From: Phycisphaerales bacterium
GTDB taxonomy: Bacteria; Planctomycetota; Phycisphaerae; Sedimentisphaerales; Anaerobacaceae
Length of the DNA stretch: 64,000 nucleotides
Direction of reading: 5' to 3'
NCBI GenBank assembly: GCA_030602885.1
Contig: JAUVYV010000008.1
Location: 27,618-91,617 of the forward strand
Shown here in pieces: positions 50,846 through 60,088 of the stretch; the stretch's first letter is position 1; each line of letters begins with the position of its first letter. The notes beneath the pieces were generated by a model. It was not told where the DNA came from and made no database searches. It saw only the letters and a list, made by a program, of their open reading frames with translations. The position numbers were made by a program, and so were the translations under genes.

Positions 50846-51919
50846 ATGGCTCGTGTAGTGGCCAGTATTTATGCGAGGCGCAAGGCACGGAATCGCAGGT
50901 TGACTTATATCGGAGCGGTCTTAGTGATTTGCGCAGTTGTGATTGGGATTTACTATAGTCGCCGCCCCACGGGCCCTTTGCGGGGAGGCGGCGAGGAGAG
51001 TGTGGTGGAGACTCCCGCGGCTGAGCCGATTGCCGAGGCGGTTGTAGAGACGGTTGTAGAGGCGGCGGCAGAGGAACAGGAGGCAGAACCGGTGGTCGAG
51101 CCGGAGCCGGTTGCGGAACTAATTGAGGTTGCGGCGGGGCCGAGCAGTGAGCCGAACGAGACGGTTGGTGAGCTTATCGCCGAGGCAATGGCACTATTAA
51201 AGGAGAGACCGGCGAAGATGATAGAGGCACGCGACCGGCTCAATGAGCTTTTGCCGAGAGGTCAGAGTGAGCAGCAGCGGGCGTTTGTGAAGCAGGAGCT
51301 TTCGGAACTCTCGGGGCAGTGGTTGTTCAGCAGGCAGATATACCCTGAGGACAAGCTTTGCGGCGCGTATAAGGTTCGCCTTGGTGATTTGCTTTCGACG
51401 ATAGGCAAGCAATTCAAGGTGCCGTATGAGATTCTGATGAAGATGAACAAGATATCACAGCCGGAGGCGCTGCAGGCAGGGACGACGATAAAGGTCATCA
51501 ACGGGCCGTTTCATGCGCGGGTTTATCGTTCGACGTTTACGATGGATTTGTATTTGCAGAACACATACATTCGCAGCTTCGCCGTCGGGCTGGGCAAGCC
51601 GGGAATGGAGACGCCGACGGGGCGATGGCGTGTGAAAGTGGGCGGCAAGCTGATAAAGCCGACCTGGACGGACCCCGTCAGCGGCAAGACATACGAATCG
51701 GATGCCCCGGACTATCCGTTAGGCTCGCGGTGGATAGGTCTTGAGGGTATCGAGGGTGAGGCAGTGGGCAGGACGGGCTTTGCGATTCACGGTACGAAGG
51801 CCCCTGAGCAGATAGGAACGGCGGATTCGCAGGGCTGCATACGACTTCACAACGGGGATGCGATACTGATGTATAATCTGCTGATGCCGGGTGTGTCGCT
51901 GGTGGAGGTAGTGGATTAG
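50846..51919 (+). CDS. L,D-transpeptidase with LysM domain
   Basis: A 357-residue envelope protein: an N-terminal membrane anchor (LTYIGAVLVICAVVIGIYY), a Glu/Ala/Val/Pro-rich linker of about 60 residues, a LysM domain (YKVRLGDLLSTIGKQFKVP) and a C-terminal YkuD domain. The catalytic motif is intact: HGTKAPEQIG, then SQGCIRLHN with the active cysteine. It links meso-DAP residues of peptidoglycan or attaches lipoproteins. This supports the presence of a peptidoglycan wall, as does MltA at 62.3 kb. SD AGGAG precedes ATG 50846. A 60-base gap separates it from the VWA gene. Confidence 0.87.
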   Translation: MARVVASIYARRKARNRRLTYIGAVLVICAVVIGIYYSRRPTGPLRGGGEESVVETPAAEPIAEAVVETVVEAAAEEQEAEPVVEPEPVAELIEVAAGPSSEPNETVGELIAEAMALLKERPAKMIEARDRLNELLPRGQSEQQRAFVKQELSELSGQWLFSRQIYPEDKLCGAYKVRLGDLLSTIGKQFKVPYEILMKMNKISQPEALQAGTTIKVINGPFHARVYRSTFTMDLYLQNTYIRSFAVGLGKPGMETPTGRWRVKVGGKLIKPTWTDPVSGKTYESDAPDYPLGSRWIGLEGIEGEAVGRTGFAIHGTKAPEQIGTADSQGCIRLHNGDAILMYNLLMPGVSLVEVVD

Positions 51920-51979
51920 GGTCTGGTGCGGTACATGGTGACAGGGCCCTGTAATTAAGGGATTGTACTGGCTTAATCG

Positions 51980-52909
51980 ATGGACCATGGAATGGTTAAA
52001 GCGGAGCGGAAGGCGCGATTCTGGGCGTGGAGCGTTTCGGTTGCAATTCATGTTTGTATCCTTGCGGTCTTTGCGGCGGTGAAGCTCTCGCAGTCCGAGG
52101 CGGAGGCGCGGATAAGTGCGGCTGTAACGGTGACCGTCCGCAGTCCCGTCTCGCCGGGATTGCGGATGACGGCGACGAGGCGTAAGCCGAAGATGAAAGA
52201 GTCGGTGGCGCGGCCTGGGCCGCTCGCCGAAGCTGAATTCTATTCAGGCCCGCAGCGGATTGTCCGGAGTTTACAAGCAGCCCCGGGTGAAACGGTTGAC
52301 TTCGAGAAAGGGGTTGTGGTGTGTGATGTTTTCTCGCTGGCCGATGCAGAGATTGCGGCGAGCGGGGTCGACTTTTTCGGCAGCAGAAGTGAGGGGCGCA
52401 GGATTTGTTATGTTGTTGACTGTTCGGGCAGCATGCGCGGTCTCTTAGACCGGGTGAAGGTAGAGCTGTCCGAGTCGATTGGGGATTTGCAGCCGGACCA
52501 GTATTTTGCGATAATTTTTTTCGGCGGGGGTAGAATACTGAAATTTAACGATGGCAACCTGGCTCGCGCGACTGAAAGTGCCAAGAGCAGTGCCTTCGAG
52601 TTTATTAATTCGGTCAGTGCAAGCGGCAGCACGAATGCGGCGGCGGCGATTGAAGAGGCCCTGAAGGTTCGCGGCGCGGGCGGGACGGGCGCTTCTGCGA
52701 TGTACTTTTTGACGGACGGTTTTGAGCCGGCGGCGGAAGATGCAGGTCGCTTTTGTCACCGGATTGAGACGCTTAGGAGAAGCTTCGGTGCGGGCGTTAA
52801 GATTAACACGATAGGATTCTGGCCGAGCAGTGAAGATGAGAAGGTGCTGCAGAGGATAGCACGCGAGAGCGGCGGCGAATGTGCTCTTATCGGGGATGGT
52901 GACATTTGA
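51980..52909 (+). CDS. VWA-domain protein with TonB-like N-terminal anchor
   Basis: A 309-residue protein. Residues about 13-35 form a single membrane helix, FWAWSVSVAIHVCILAVFA, containing the S-x-x-x-H arrangement (SVAIH) that TonB uses to engage ExbB/ExbD. After a basic Pro/Arg/Lys linker comes a von Willebrand A domain with a full metal-binding MIDAS: DCSGS in VVDCSGSM, the threonine of SGSTNAA and the aspartate of FLTDGFEP. No TonB C-terminal domain is present. ExbB and ExbD genes follow within 16 and 15 bases, so the VWA domain may be moved or gated by proton-driven ExbBD. Inferred, but supported by residue pattern and context. Confidence 0.72.
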   Translation: MDHGMVKAERKARFWAWSVSVAIHVCILAVFAAVKLSQSEAEARISAAVTVTVRSPVSPGLRMTATRRKPKMKESVARPGPLAEAEFYSGPQRIVRSLQAAPGETVDFEKGVVVCDVFSLADAEIAASGVDFFGSRSEGRRICYVVDCSGSMRGLLDRVKVELSESIGDLQPDQYFAIIFFGGGRILKFNDGNLARATESAKSSAFEFINSVSASGSTNAAAAIEEALKVRGAGGTGASAMYFLTDGFEPAAEDAGRFCHRIETLRRSFGAGVKINTIGFWPSSEDEKVLQRIARESGGECALIGDGDI

Positions 52910-52925
52910 AGGTTAATACCAGTTA

Positions 52926-53783
52926 ATGGAGATAAAGGTGAAGCGTTTTCTGTTCAGAGTGGTTATGTTAGCAGCGATGATGACGGCTGTGTTTGTTGTG
53001 ATAGCCGTCGGTATGCGCAGCGGGGGCGTAAGCTCGGGTTCGCAGGATGCACAGGGCAGGACGTTTTTCGCCCAGTTTGTGGTTGCAGGCGGGCCGATAG
53101 TGTGGTTTGTGCTGCTGCCGATGTCGCTTGTTATGGTTTATTTAGCGGTGCAGTATTTTCTTACGATTCGCCGCAAGGTGCTTTTGCCGGGCGGTGTCGG
53201 CGCCGATATTGTCAAGCTTGCCGGGCAGCTTAATCCCGCTGAGCTTTCCGAAGCAATTTCCGGTAGCGAGGACCTTGTCAGTACTGCCGTTTCGAAGGCG
53301 GTCGGGCACGGCGGCGGGGACTGGTTCAGGATGCGCGATGCGCTTTTTGAGTCGCTTCAGGAGCAGAGTTCGGCCCTGATGCGGCGGATAGAATGGCTGA
53401 ATCTTATCGGCAATGTCTCACCGATGGTGGGGCTTTTCGGGACGGTATTCGGGATGATAAAGCTATTTAATGCGATAGTGACGGCGGGCGGTCAGCCGCA
53501 GCCGGCCCAGTTGGCGGACGGCATCGGCGTTGCTTTAGTGACGACGTTCTGGGGGCTTGCTATTGCGATACCGGCGCTGGCGTTGTATGGGGTGTTCAGC
53601 AACCGGATTGAGACGTTGGCGAATGAGGCGGTGGCTGAGGCGGAAAGTATAATGCCCGGGATAAAGCGAAATCTCGAAAGACAGAGACGCGAGGGACAGG
53701 GCGAGCGGATGCGCCGGATCCAGGCGGTGGAACAAAGGTCGGCGCGGATTAAGAAGGAGTCACCGCTGGGACAGAAAGGGTAA
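52926..53783 (+). CDS. ExbB/TolQ/MotA-type proton channel subunit
   Basis: A 285-residue protein with an N-terminal signal-like helix (VVMLAAMMTAVFVVIAVGM), a second helix (IVWFVLLPMSLVMVYLAV), a cytoplasmic domain and two further helices around GNVSPMVGLFGTVFGMIKLF and GIGVALVTTFWGLAIAIPAL. Those two segments are the conserved ExbB pore motifs. It would form the pentameric stator with the ExbD encoded next. The gene lies between the VWA gene and ExbD in a tight operon. The C-terminus is a highly charged tail. Confidence 0.85.
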   Translation: MEIKVKRFLFRVVMLAAMMTAVFVVIAVGMRSGGVSSGSQDAQGRTFFAQFVVAGGPIVWFVLLPMSLVMVYLAVQYFLTIRRKVLLPGGVGADIVKLAGQLNPAELSEAISGSEDLVSTAVSKAVGHGGGDWFRMRDALFESLQEQSSALMRRIEWLNLIGNVSPMVGLFGTVFGMIKLFNAIVTAGGQPQPAQLADGIGVALVTTFWGLAIAIPALALYGVFSNRIETLANEAVAEAESIMPGIKRNLERQRREGQGERMRRIQAVEQRSARIKKESPLGQKG

Positions 53784-53798
53784 GGTAGGGGGCAATCG

Positions 53799-54278
53799 AT
53801 GTCTGTGACGGTTTTTAGTCAGTTTCGGGGTTCGCGGCGGTTTGGGTCATTTAACATGACACCCGTGATAGATATAGTGTTTCTGCTGATAATATTTTTT
53901 TGCGTGGTGTGTCACTTTATCGATGCGGAGAATTTTCCCGTTGTGGTGCCGGATGGTTGCGACGGGGCGCAAAGCGAGCAGGGCAGCGGACAGGTAACAA
54001 CGGTGACGGTTATGAAGGGTGAGGGCGGCAAAGCCGAGTTTGCGGTTGGTTCGGAGAAGATAACTGTGGGCAGCTATGGCGAAATCGGCGAACGGCTTGC
54101 AGAATTGGTTGACAACCAATTGGAAAACCTGCCGAAAGACAGCAGGGTTGTCACCCTCCGCGTCGATAAGGACGTCTGCTATGCCGAGGCGCAGTATGCG
54201 TTAGCAGGAATCGCGGCCAGCACGGCAACGGATATTCGCTTAGCGGCTTTGAAGGACAAACAGGTCAGTGCGCAGTAG
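53799..54278 (+). CDS. ExbD/TolR family protein (VWA operon)
   Basis: A 159-residue single-pass protein. FNMTPVIDIVFLLIIFF contains the conserved aspartate of ExbD/TolR that carries protons. The periplasmic domain ends with the beta strand VVTLRVDKDVCYAEAQYALAGI. It completes the VWA-ExbB-ExbD operon, 15 bases after ExbB. A second ExbD (58971-59489) belongs to another locus and is not closely similar outside the membrane helix. Confidence 0.85.
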   Translation: MSVTVFSQFRGSRRFGSFNMTPVIDIVFLLIIFFCVVCHFIDAENFPVVVPDGCDGAQSEQGSGQVTTVTVMKGEGGKAEFAVGSEKITVGSYGEIGERLAELVDNQLENLPKDSRVVTLRVDKDVCYAEAQYALAGIAASTATDIRLAALKDKQVSAQ

Positions 54279-54317
54279 TCACATCATTTCTCAAGCGAGC
54301 CATTTCACGTGCGAGGG

Positions 54318-55274
54318 TCATCTTTTATTCTGTGAATATTGCTGAGTACTGAGCGTATTCCTTTCCCAGAATACGGCGTTTTTGTAGCCCTGGATGAATT
54401 TTTCTTTTTCGGCCATGTGCAGCCGTTTGGCAGCGAGCAGGCAGAATTGTTTTTCGATTTCGACGCCGAAGAAGCGGCGGTTCAGTTTTTTTGCGGTGAC
54501 GAGCGAGGAGCCGACGCCGGCGAAGGGATCGAAGACGAGGTCGTTTTCGTTCGAGCTTGCGAGGATGAGCTTGGCTAAGAGCTTTTCGCTCTTTTGGGTT
54601 GGGTGGTCGGTGTTCTCGGGCATCGACCAGAAGGGTACGGTGATGTCGTTGAAGAGATTTGAGGGATGCGTTAAACGAAATCGGCCTGTGGAGGTATTGT
54701 GCCAGTCTTTCGGTCGGCCTGCAGTGTCGGTGTATGGGGCGATGACTTTGCGTTTGAGTTTGACGGCGTCGAGGTTGAAGGTGTAATCGTTTGAGACGGT
54801 TGCGAACCAGATATCTTCAGAAGCGTTTTTCCAGTTGCGTTTTGCACCTCGGCCTTTTTCTCTTTCCCAGGTGATGCGGTTTCGGACTTTGAGATATTTG
54901 TCGAGGACGAGATGGACGGCGGTCGAGGTGTGCCAGTCGGAGCAGACGTAAACGGAGGCGTCTGTTTTGAGGGTGGGCAGGAGTTTGACAAGCCACGTTT
55001 CGAACCAGTCGGCGTAGTCGGTGATGGTCTTTTTTTTGAAGCGGGTTTTTGCAAAGGATTTGTTGAGGTTATAGGGCGGGTCGAGGATTAGCAGGTCGGC
55101 GAACTTTTTCGGGAGCAGGTCGAGGAGTTGGAAGAGGTCATGATTTGCGATTTTGTTTTCGATGTCCCTTACGCGGGCAGGTTCGGTGATGGTGAAAAGG
55201 TTTTTGGCATAGGTTAGTCTCTCTTGTGAGGTGAGGGTTATGGTACGATTTCTTCCGGCCCGGGGCGTGGCCAC
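54318..55274 (-). CDS. DNA methyltransferase, amino-methylating, beta-class order
   Basis: A 318-residue enzyme. Catalytic motif IV DPPYNL lies near residue 66, the SAM motif I DPFAGVGSS lies near residue 248, and the putative target-recognition region lies between. This order is the beta class (N6-adenine or N4-cytosine). No restriction endonuclease or specificity subunit is adjacent, so it is an orphan or regulatory methylase. It starts with GTG 12 bases after clpX ends, with AAAGGA inside the clpX end, so the two are probably cotranscribed. The target sequence is unknown. Confidence 0.82.
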   Translation of the reverse strand: MATPRAGRNRTITLTSQERLTYAKNLFTITEPARVRDIENKIANHDLFQLLDLLPKKFADLLILDPPYNLNKSFAKTRFKKKTITDYADWFETWLVKLLPTLKTDASVYVCSDWHTSTAVHLVLDKYLKVRNRITWEREKGRGAKRNWKNASEDIWFATVSNDYTFNLDAVKLKRKVIAPYTDTAGRPKDWHNTSTGRFRLTHPSNLFNDITVPFWSMPENTDHPTQKSEKLLAKLILASSNENDLVFDPFAGVGSSLVTAKKLNRRFFGVEIEKQFCLLAAKRLHMAEKEKFIQGYKNAVFWERNTLSTQQYSQNKR

Positions 55275-55285
55275 TGTAGCATCCT

Positions 55286-56563
55286 TTATGCGGATTCTTT
55301 TTTGGCCTGCTTTTGTTTTGCCGAGGCGAGAGCGGCCTTGCCTTCGACGATTTTTTTGGTGATGACGTACTTTGCAGGTTTTGACTCTTCAGGGAGCCGG
55401 TACATCAGCTCGACCATAAGCTCTTCGGCGATTGCACGCAGGGCCCTTGCGCCGGTATCGCGCTGGAGGGCCTTTTTCGCCAGTGCGTGCAGGGCGTCTT
55501 CGGTGAATTCGAGCCGGGCGTCTTCCATTTCGAAGAACCGCTGATACTGTCTGATGAGCGCGTTTTTTGGCTTGGTCAGGATATCGATGAGGGCGTTTTC
55601 ATCGAGTGCCGACAGGGTGGTGATGACAGGCAGTCGGCCTACCATTTCGGGAATCATACCGTATTCGATTACGTCTTCGGGTATGACCTGGCTGATGATG
55701 TCACTGTATTCGGTTTTCTTGTCGGTCTTGCCGGAAAGCTCCGAGTCAAAGCCGATCATTTTTTTGCCGAGTCGTTTTTTGACGATGTTGTCGAGTCCGA
55801 CGAAGGTTCCGCCACAGATAAAGAGTATGTGTGAGGTATCCATCTGGATGTAGGACTGTTCGGGGTGTTTTCTTCCGCCCTGAGGGGGGATATTTGCAAT
55901 GGCGCCTTCGAGCATTTTGAGCAGGGCCTGCTGGACACCTTCGCCGGAGACGTCACGAGTTATGGAAACATTCTGGTATGTTTTTCCTATCTTGTCTATT
56001 TCATCAACGTAAACGATTCCGCGCTGGGCGGTTTCGAGGTCATAGTCGGCAGACTGGAGCAGTCGCAGCAGGAAGTTTTCAACGTCCTCTCCGACGTAGC
56101 CGGCCTCGGTGACGGTCGTGGCATCGCAGATTGCGAATGGTACGTCGAGAAAATGCGCAAGGGTGCGAGCGAGCAGAGTTTTGCCGCAGCCGGTGGGACC
56201 TATGAGCAGGACGTTTGATTTATCTATTTCGATGTCACTGTCGTCGCTGTCGGCGTGCAGCAGTCGCTTGTAGTGGTTGTGAACGGCGACTGACAGATAT
56301 TTCTTCGCGTGTTCCTGACCGATGACGTACTGGTCGAGGTTTTCCTTTATCTGGCGCGGTTTCGGAAGCTGCTTGATGTTCAGGGCCGGTGGTCTGGCGA
56401 GCTGTTTTTTATTCTGCTGGATGATGTTGTGGCAGAGGTCAACGCATTCGGGGCAGATAAAGACCTTGTTTGGCCCTTCGATGAAGGCATCGGTTTGGCC
56501 ACCTGAGCGGCCGCAGAAGCTGCATATCGCCTTGTTTCTATTAGTTCCTGATCGCTTGGCCAT
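55286..56563 (-). CDS. clpX: ATP-dependent Clp protease ATP-binding subunit ClpX
   Basis: A 425-residue AAA+ unfoldase. The N-terminal zinc-binding domain has two CxxC pairs (CSFCGRSGG and CPECVDLC). Walker A is [12 protein letters not shown], the pore loop GYVGEDVE, Walker [11 protein letters not shown], sensor and arginine-finger region intact. It feeds substrates to ClpP; no clpP lies in the window, though clpP-clpX usually adjoin. The usual ClpP-docking IGF loop is not obvious: the region reads KKMIGFDSE, which contains IGF. Followed after 12 bases by the DNA methyltransferase. Confidence 0.93.
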   Translation of the reverse strand: MAKRSGTNRNKAICSFCGRSGGQTDAFIEGPNKVFICPECVDLCHNIIQQNKKQLARPPALNIKQLPKPRQIKENLDQYVIGQEHAKKYLSVAVHNHYKRLLHADSDDSDIEIDKSNVLLIGPTGCGKTLLARTLAHFLDVPFAICDATTVTEAGYVGEDVENFLLRLLQSADYDLETAQRGIVYVDEIDKIGKTYQNVSITRDVSGEGVQQALLKMLEGAIANIPPQGGRKHPEQSYIQMDTSHILFICGGTFVGLDNIVKKRLGKKMIGFDSELSGKTDKKTEYSDIISQVIPEDVIEYGMIPEMVGRLPVITTLSALDENALIDILTKPKNALIRQYQRFFEMEDARLEFTEDALHALAKKALQRDTGARALRAIAEELMVELMYRLPEESKPAKYVITKKIVEGKAALASAKQKQAKKESA

Positions 56564-56716
56564 TATTCCGTTCCAATATCGGGTCGCATACGTTTTGGTG
56601 CCTGCTGTATTGTAATTCGGCTTTTTGTTTTATGCAACTTAAATTACGGATGTTTGGTTTGCGGCGGGATTTTTGGGGATTTATTGGGCCAAATCAAGTT
56701 TTTCACTGCTGAAGTC

Positions 56717-58987
56717 TCATTGTTGCCTGAGCGAGCGGAGTTTTTCGGCCCAGAGGGGCGGGATATCGGTGAAGGTTTTTTCGAGGACTTCCATGGTGTG
56801 TGCGAGGTTTTGCTTTTTGGCACGGGGCAGTTTTGAGATGGAGTATAGCTCGTAGTATTTTGCTCGCCACCACTGCCAGGTTGGCCGGTTGGGTGAGGGG
56901 CTGCCGCTTCGACGGAATTGGGCGATTTGAGCCCAGAGTTGTGCTGCCTGCTCGTATTCGGCCCTGGCCATGAGCAGTCGTGCCTTGCATCGGAGCCAGC
57001 TCAGATCGTTTCTGTTTTCGAAGGTTTTCAGCGTTGTTTCGATTTCAGTAAGTTTGTTTTCATGTCGGGCTGATTCGCAGAGATTTATTTCGGCGAGTAA
57101 GAGAGCGGTTTGCCGGTTGTTCAGGGATTTATGCGCGAATTCGGCGAGGTGGGTGCAGTTGTGCAGCATCCGGCCGGCATCTGCGGTCTGCTCCCGGGAC
57201 AGTTCGATATTGTCGAGGACATCAGACATCAGGGCTACAACTTCCGGGGCAAGTGAGCGGTCTGTGTGGTCGTCGGTGGCGGCGGTCATCAGTCGGACGG
57301 CCTGATCGAATCTGCCGAGGCGGCGAAGGGCCTGTGATTTGAACAAATCGAACATCGCAAGGGGGCCGATGCGGGGACCGTCGAGAAGGTCGAGCACTTT
57401 TTGGGCCGACGATGTGTCCCGCGTGTCGAGGAGCGTGCGGCAATAGATGTATGCGGCTTCGTCGCGGAGGCCGATGCAATCAGTGTCGGTGGCGGGGCAG
57501 TTGCAGTCGCCGATGAGGTTTCGCAACTTTTCGAGCAGGTCGTTCTGTTCGGAGATGCTCTCTGTGCTATTCAATTGTTTTTTTATGAGGACAAATCCGG
57601 CGAGGTTGCGTTTTGGGCCGGCGGGTCTGTCTGCGATTTTCTGAAGGAGCTTTTGAGCTCTTTCGCCGTGGCCGCAGGAATCGAGGACGGTGGCGTGGAG
57701 GTATTCGAGCTGCGGGTCGATATTGTCGGCGGCGATTTCGGCGTAGTTGTCGAATGCGGTGACGGCAAGCGGGCAGTTGTCTGCGCTTTGTTCAAACAAT
57801 TCGCAGGCGAGCTGGGCGGCTTCTTCGGCGATTTGGCCCGGCTCGATATCGAGCCGGCTGGATTTGTGCCTCTGCTGAAGGCCGCTTGCCTTAATCAGCA
57901 GCTCGACCGCCCTTTCGGGTTCGAAGTGGGAGAACGCCGAGCCGGCGGCATAGAGAACGGCGGGTGTCTGGAATTTTTCTGTTGCGACGATACCTTCCAG
58001 GACAGCGCGGTACTTTTCCGGACGAGCCGAGGATGCGGCTTTAGCGGTGAGCTCGGCTTCAATGGCGGTGATTTTCGTGAGGTCGGGTTCGTTGGTGTCG
58101 GCCTGCTCGGCAGCGTTCGACAAATCGGCGAGTATGAGCTGAGCCAGGAGGGATTCTATGTTCGGCCAGAGAGATAGCGTTTTTTCGAGTGCCTGTGGTG
58201 CGTATCGTCGTTGCAGGGAAGCGAGGGACAGAACGAGCTCGATGTCGTCAGTGGATTGGCTGCGGGCCAGGTCGTCAGCGAGGGTGTCGAGCCGGGCGCT
58301 GGTTTCCGGGCCGAGGAATTTGATTCTCTCTATAGCTACCTTGAAAGCAGTTGCCTGGCTCATATCCGAGCGGAGCGTCAGCCGGTCGAATTCATTTGTG
58401 GCGGTGGGTTCAAGAGCGGGGTCGGTCTGAGCGAGCAGGGCGATGGCTTTTACTTTTATGAGCAGTGCATAGGCGGGGATTGGATTTGTGGCGAGTGAAT
58501 CTATTTGTGTGACTATCCGATTTAGTATCTGATTTCTTTGCGGCTGGTCGGAGGCGAGGGCGAGGTAGTAATCGATTTCGAGTTTGCTCAGGGTGGTTCT
58601 GAGCAGGTCGGCGGTGATTTTTCGCCAGAGGCCCGTCGAGCCGTAACGCTCTTCCCAGTCAGAGCCATGGTAGTCCTCAATTTGCTTCTTGAGGGTGCGT
58701 TGACTTTCTTCGATTTGGGTAAGCTGTTGACCGGCGGTTTCGGCGAGGTTGTATAGTCTTTGTTTGTCCTGCCGGTTTAGAAGGTCGCCTCTCCACTGGC
58801 AGGCCATTCGAATACGGAAGCTCTGGCTGACGAATGTGCGAGAGGCGGTCTTCGCCGTTTCGGCGAGGCGGTCGATGTCTTCGGCGGTGGGGACGGCGTC
58901 GGCTGCAAATGCGGACAAGCAGAAGCAGGACAGCAGGATGAGCAAGAGAGCCGGTGGCGTACACGTATTTTTAGTCGAGCCGGTCAT
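56717..58987 (-). CDS. Large periplasmic helical-repeat (TPR-like) protein
   Basis: A 756-residue protein with a signal peptide (LLLILLSCFCLSAFA) and about 700 residues of helices with TPR-like spacing of Ala, Leu and Tyr. No enzyme motif is seen. It ends with an Arg/Trp-rich segment (WQWWRAKYYELYSI). Its start overlaps the end of the lone ExbD gene by 17 bases, so it is probably translated with it and may be a periplasmic partner of that ExbD. Such large repeat proteins usually scaffold other proteins. Function not recognised. Confidence 0.65.
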   Translation of the reverse strand: MTGSTKNTCTPPALLLILLSCFCLSAFAADAVPTAEDIDRLAETAKTASRTFVSQSFRIRMACQWRGDLLNRQDKQRLYNLAETAGQQLTQIEESQRTLKKQIEDYHGSDWEERYGSTGLWRKITADLLRTTLSKLEIDYYLALASDQPQRNQILNRIVTQIDSLATNPIPAYALLIKVKAIALLAQTDPALEPTATNEFDRLTLRSDMSQATAFKVAIERIKFLGPETSARLDTLADDLARSQSTDDIELVLSLASLQRRYAPQALEKTLSLWPNIESLLAQLILADLSNAAEQADTNEPDLTKITAIEAELTAKAASSARPEKYRAVLEGIVATEKFQTPAVLYAAGSAFSHFEPERAVELLIKASGLQQRHKSSRLDIEPGQIAEEAAQLACELFEQSADNCPLAVTAFDNYAEIAADNIDPQLEYLHATVLDSCGHGERAQKLLQKIADRPAGPKRNLAGFVLIKKQLNSTESISEQNDLLEKLRNLIGDCNCPATDTDCIGLRDEAAYIYCRTLLDTRDTSSAQKVLDLLDGPRIGPLAMFDLFKSQALRRLGRFDQAVRLMTAATDDHTDRSLAPEVVALMSDVLDNIELSREQTADAGRMLHNCTHLAEFAHKSLNNRQTALLLAEINLCESARHENKLTEIETTLKTFENRNDLSWLRCKARLLMARAEYEQAAQLWAQIAQFRRSGSPSPNRPTWQWWRAKYYELYSISKLPRAKKQNLAHTMEVLEKTFTDIPPLWAEKLRSLRQQ

Positions 58988-59489
58988 TTGATGGCTGCTC
59001 CGTCATCCGGAAGGTTATGTCGGTCAGTCCCATTGCGTACAGAAGGTTGTATATTTTTGCGAGATGGTCCCATTTTACATCGGGTGCACAGATGATTTCG
59101 ACGGGGTCGGCTGCGTATCTTTTCTGCTCAACAAGGGTATCGCTGATCTGCCGGGTCAGCATAGCCAGATTCTCTTCGATGGTTTGATTTTCGACGGCGA
59201 CGGTTTGGGATTGGCCGACTTGAACCTCGCAGCCGGTGTGGGTCGCTGCGATTTGAATTATGAGCGGCTCGGGCTTGCCGATTCTCAGGGTTTGTCCCCG
59301 GGCGGTGGGCAGTTGAAAGGGCAGGAAGTCTTCCTTTGGGCGCCATTTGGCTGCGACGAGAAAGAATATCAGCAGCAGGAATGTCATATCTATCATCGGC
59401 GCCATGCGAAGGGTGGAATTTCGCCGGGGGCGGGAGGAGATACCGCTTAAGATATTGCCATAGATGTTTTGTTTTCTGAGCATATCCAT
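58971..59489 (-). CDS. ExbD/TolR family protein without adjacent ExbB
   Basis: About 172 residues. RMAPMIDMTFLLLIFFLVAAKW is the ExbD membrane helix with the proton-carrying aspartate. The periplasmic part contains EIICAPDVKWDHLAKIYNLL. ATG 59489 follows GGAGG by eight bases; a start at 59504 would place the SD in its own coding region. No ExbB precedes it; the upstream gene is the ferredoxin oxidoreductase gamma subunit. It overlaps the helical-repeat gene by 17 bases. It may work with the ExbB at 52926 or another copy. Confidence 0.8.
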   Translation of the reverse strand: MDMLRKQNIYGNILSGISSRPRRNSTLRMAPMIDMTFLLLIFFLVAAKWRPKEDFLPFQLPTARGQTLRIGKPEPLIIQIAATHTGCEVQVGQSQTVAVENQTIEENLAMLTRQISDTLVEQKRYAADPVEIICAPDVKWDHLAKIYNLLYAMGLTDITFRMTEQPSNDRLD

Positions 59490-59518
59490 CTGCATCGCCT
59501 CCATGCGGGCAATGGTAA

Positions 59519-60082
59519 TCAGCCGGTACTATTTTTTGCGAACTCGGCTCCTCGGTGCAGTGCTTTTGTGTTCATGGGTATTGTCACGTGGTATCGCTCG
59601 GCGAGCACTACGCTCAGACAATCGGCAGCGGCATCGGGGCTGAACAGGCCTCTTTTTTCGAGATACGCGCCGATCGCGACCATGTTGGCACTTTTGACAG
59701 AGCCCAATTCGACTGCGATATCATCGGCGGGGATTCTGATTACACGAACGGAGTCGTCGATTGGGGGTTCATCGTCAATCAGGGAGCTGTTCATTATGAG
59801 CAGGCCTGCTGCTTTCACGCGCGGGACAAATTTGTTGAGCGAGGCCTTGTTCATTGCGATGAGCGAGTCGGGTCTGCTGACGACGGGTGAGGCGATGGGT
59901 TTGTCGGCGATTATGACCATACCGTTTGCGGTACCGCCGCGGACCTCTGCGCCGTAGGAGGGCATAAACGTGACCTCTTTGCCGGCATTCATCGCGGTCT
60001 GTGCGAGGAGCCTGCAGGCGAGGATAATTCCCTGGCCGCCGAAACCTGCTATGATGACCTCTTCATTAGAACCATTATCCAT
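59519..60082 (-). CDS. korC: 2-oxoacid:ferredoxin oxidoreductase gamma subunit
   Basis: A 187-residue subunit. It opens with IIAGFGGQGIILACRLLAQ, the hallmark of the gamma domain of Por/Kor/Vor enzymes, and continues with FMPSYGAEVRGGTAN. It is the last gene of the order delta-alpha-beta-gamma, six bases after the beta gene. The gamma domain helps hold CoA and the interface. Part of an oxygen-sensitive complex that converts 2-oxoacids and CoA to acyl-CoA, CO2 and reduced ferredoxin. Confidence 0.87.
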   Translation of the reverse strand: MDNGSNEEVIIAGFGGQGIILACRLLAQTAMNAGKEVTFMPSYGAEVRGGTANGMVIIADKPIASPVVSRPDSLIAMNKASLNKFVPRVKAAGLLIMNSSLIDDEPPIDDSVRVIRIPADDIAVELGSVKSANMVAIGAYLEKRGLFSPDAAADCLSVVLAERYHVTIPMNTKALHRGAEFAKNSTG

Positions 60083-60088
60083 ATTCTG

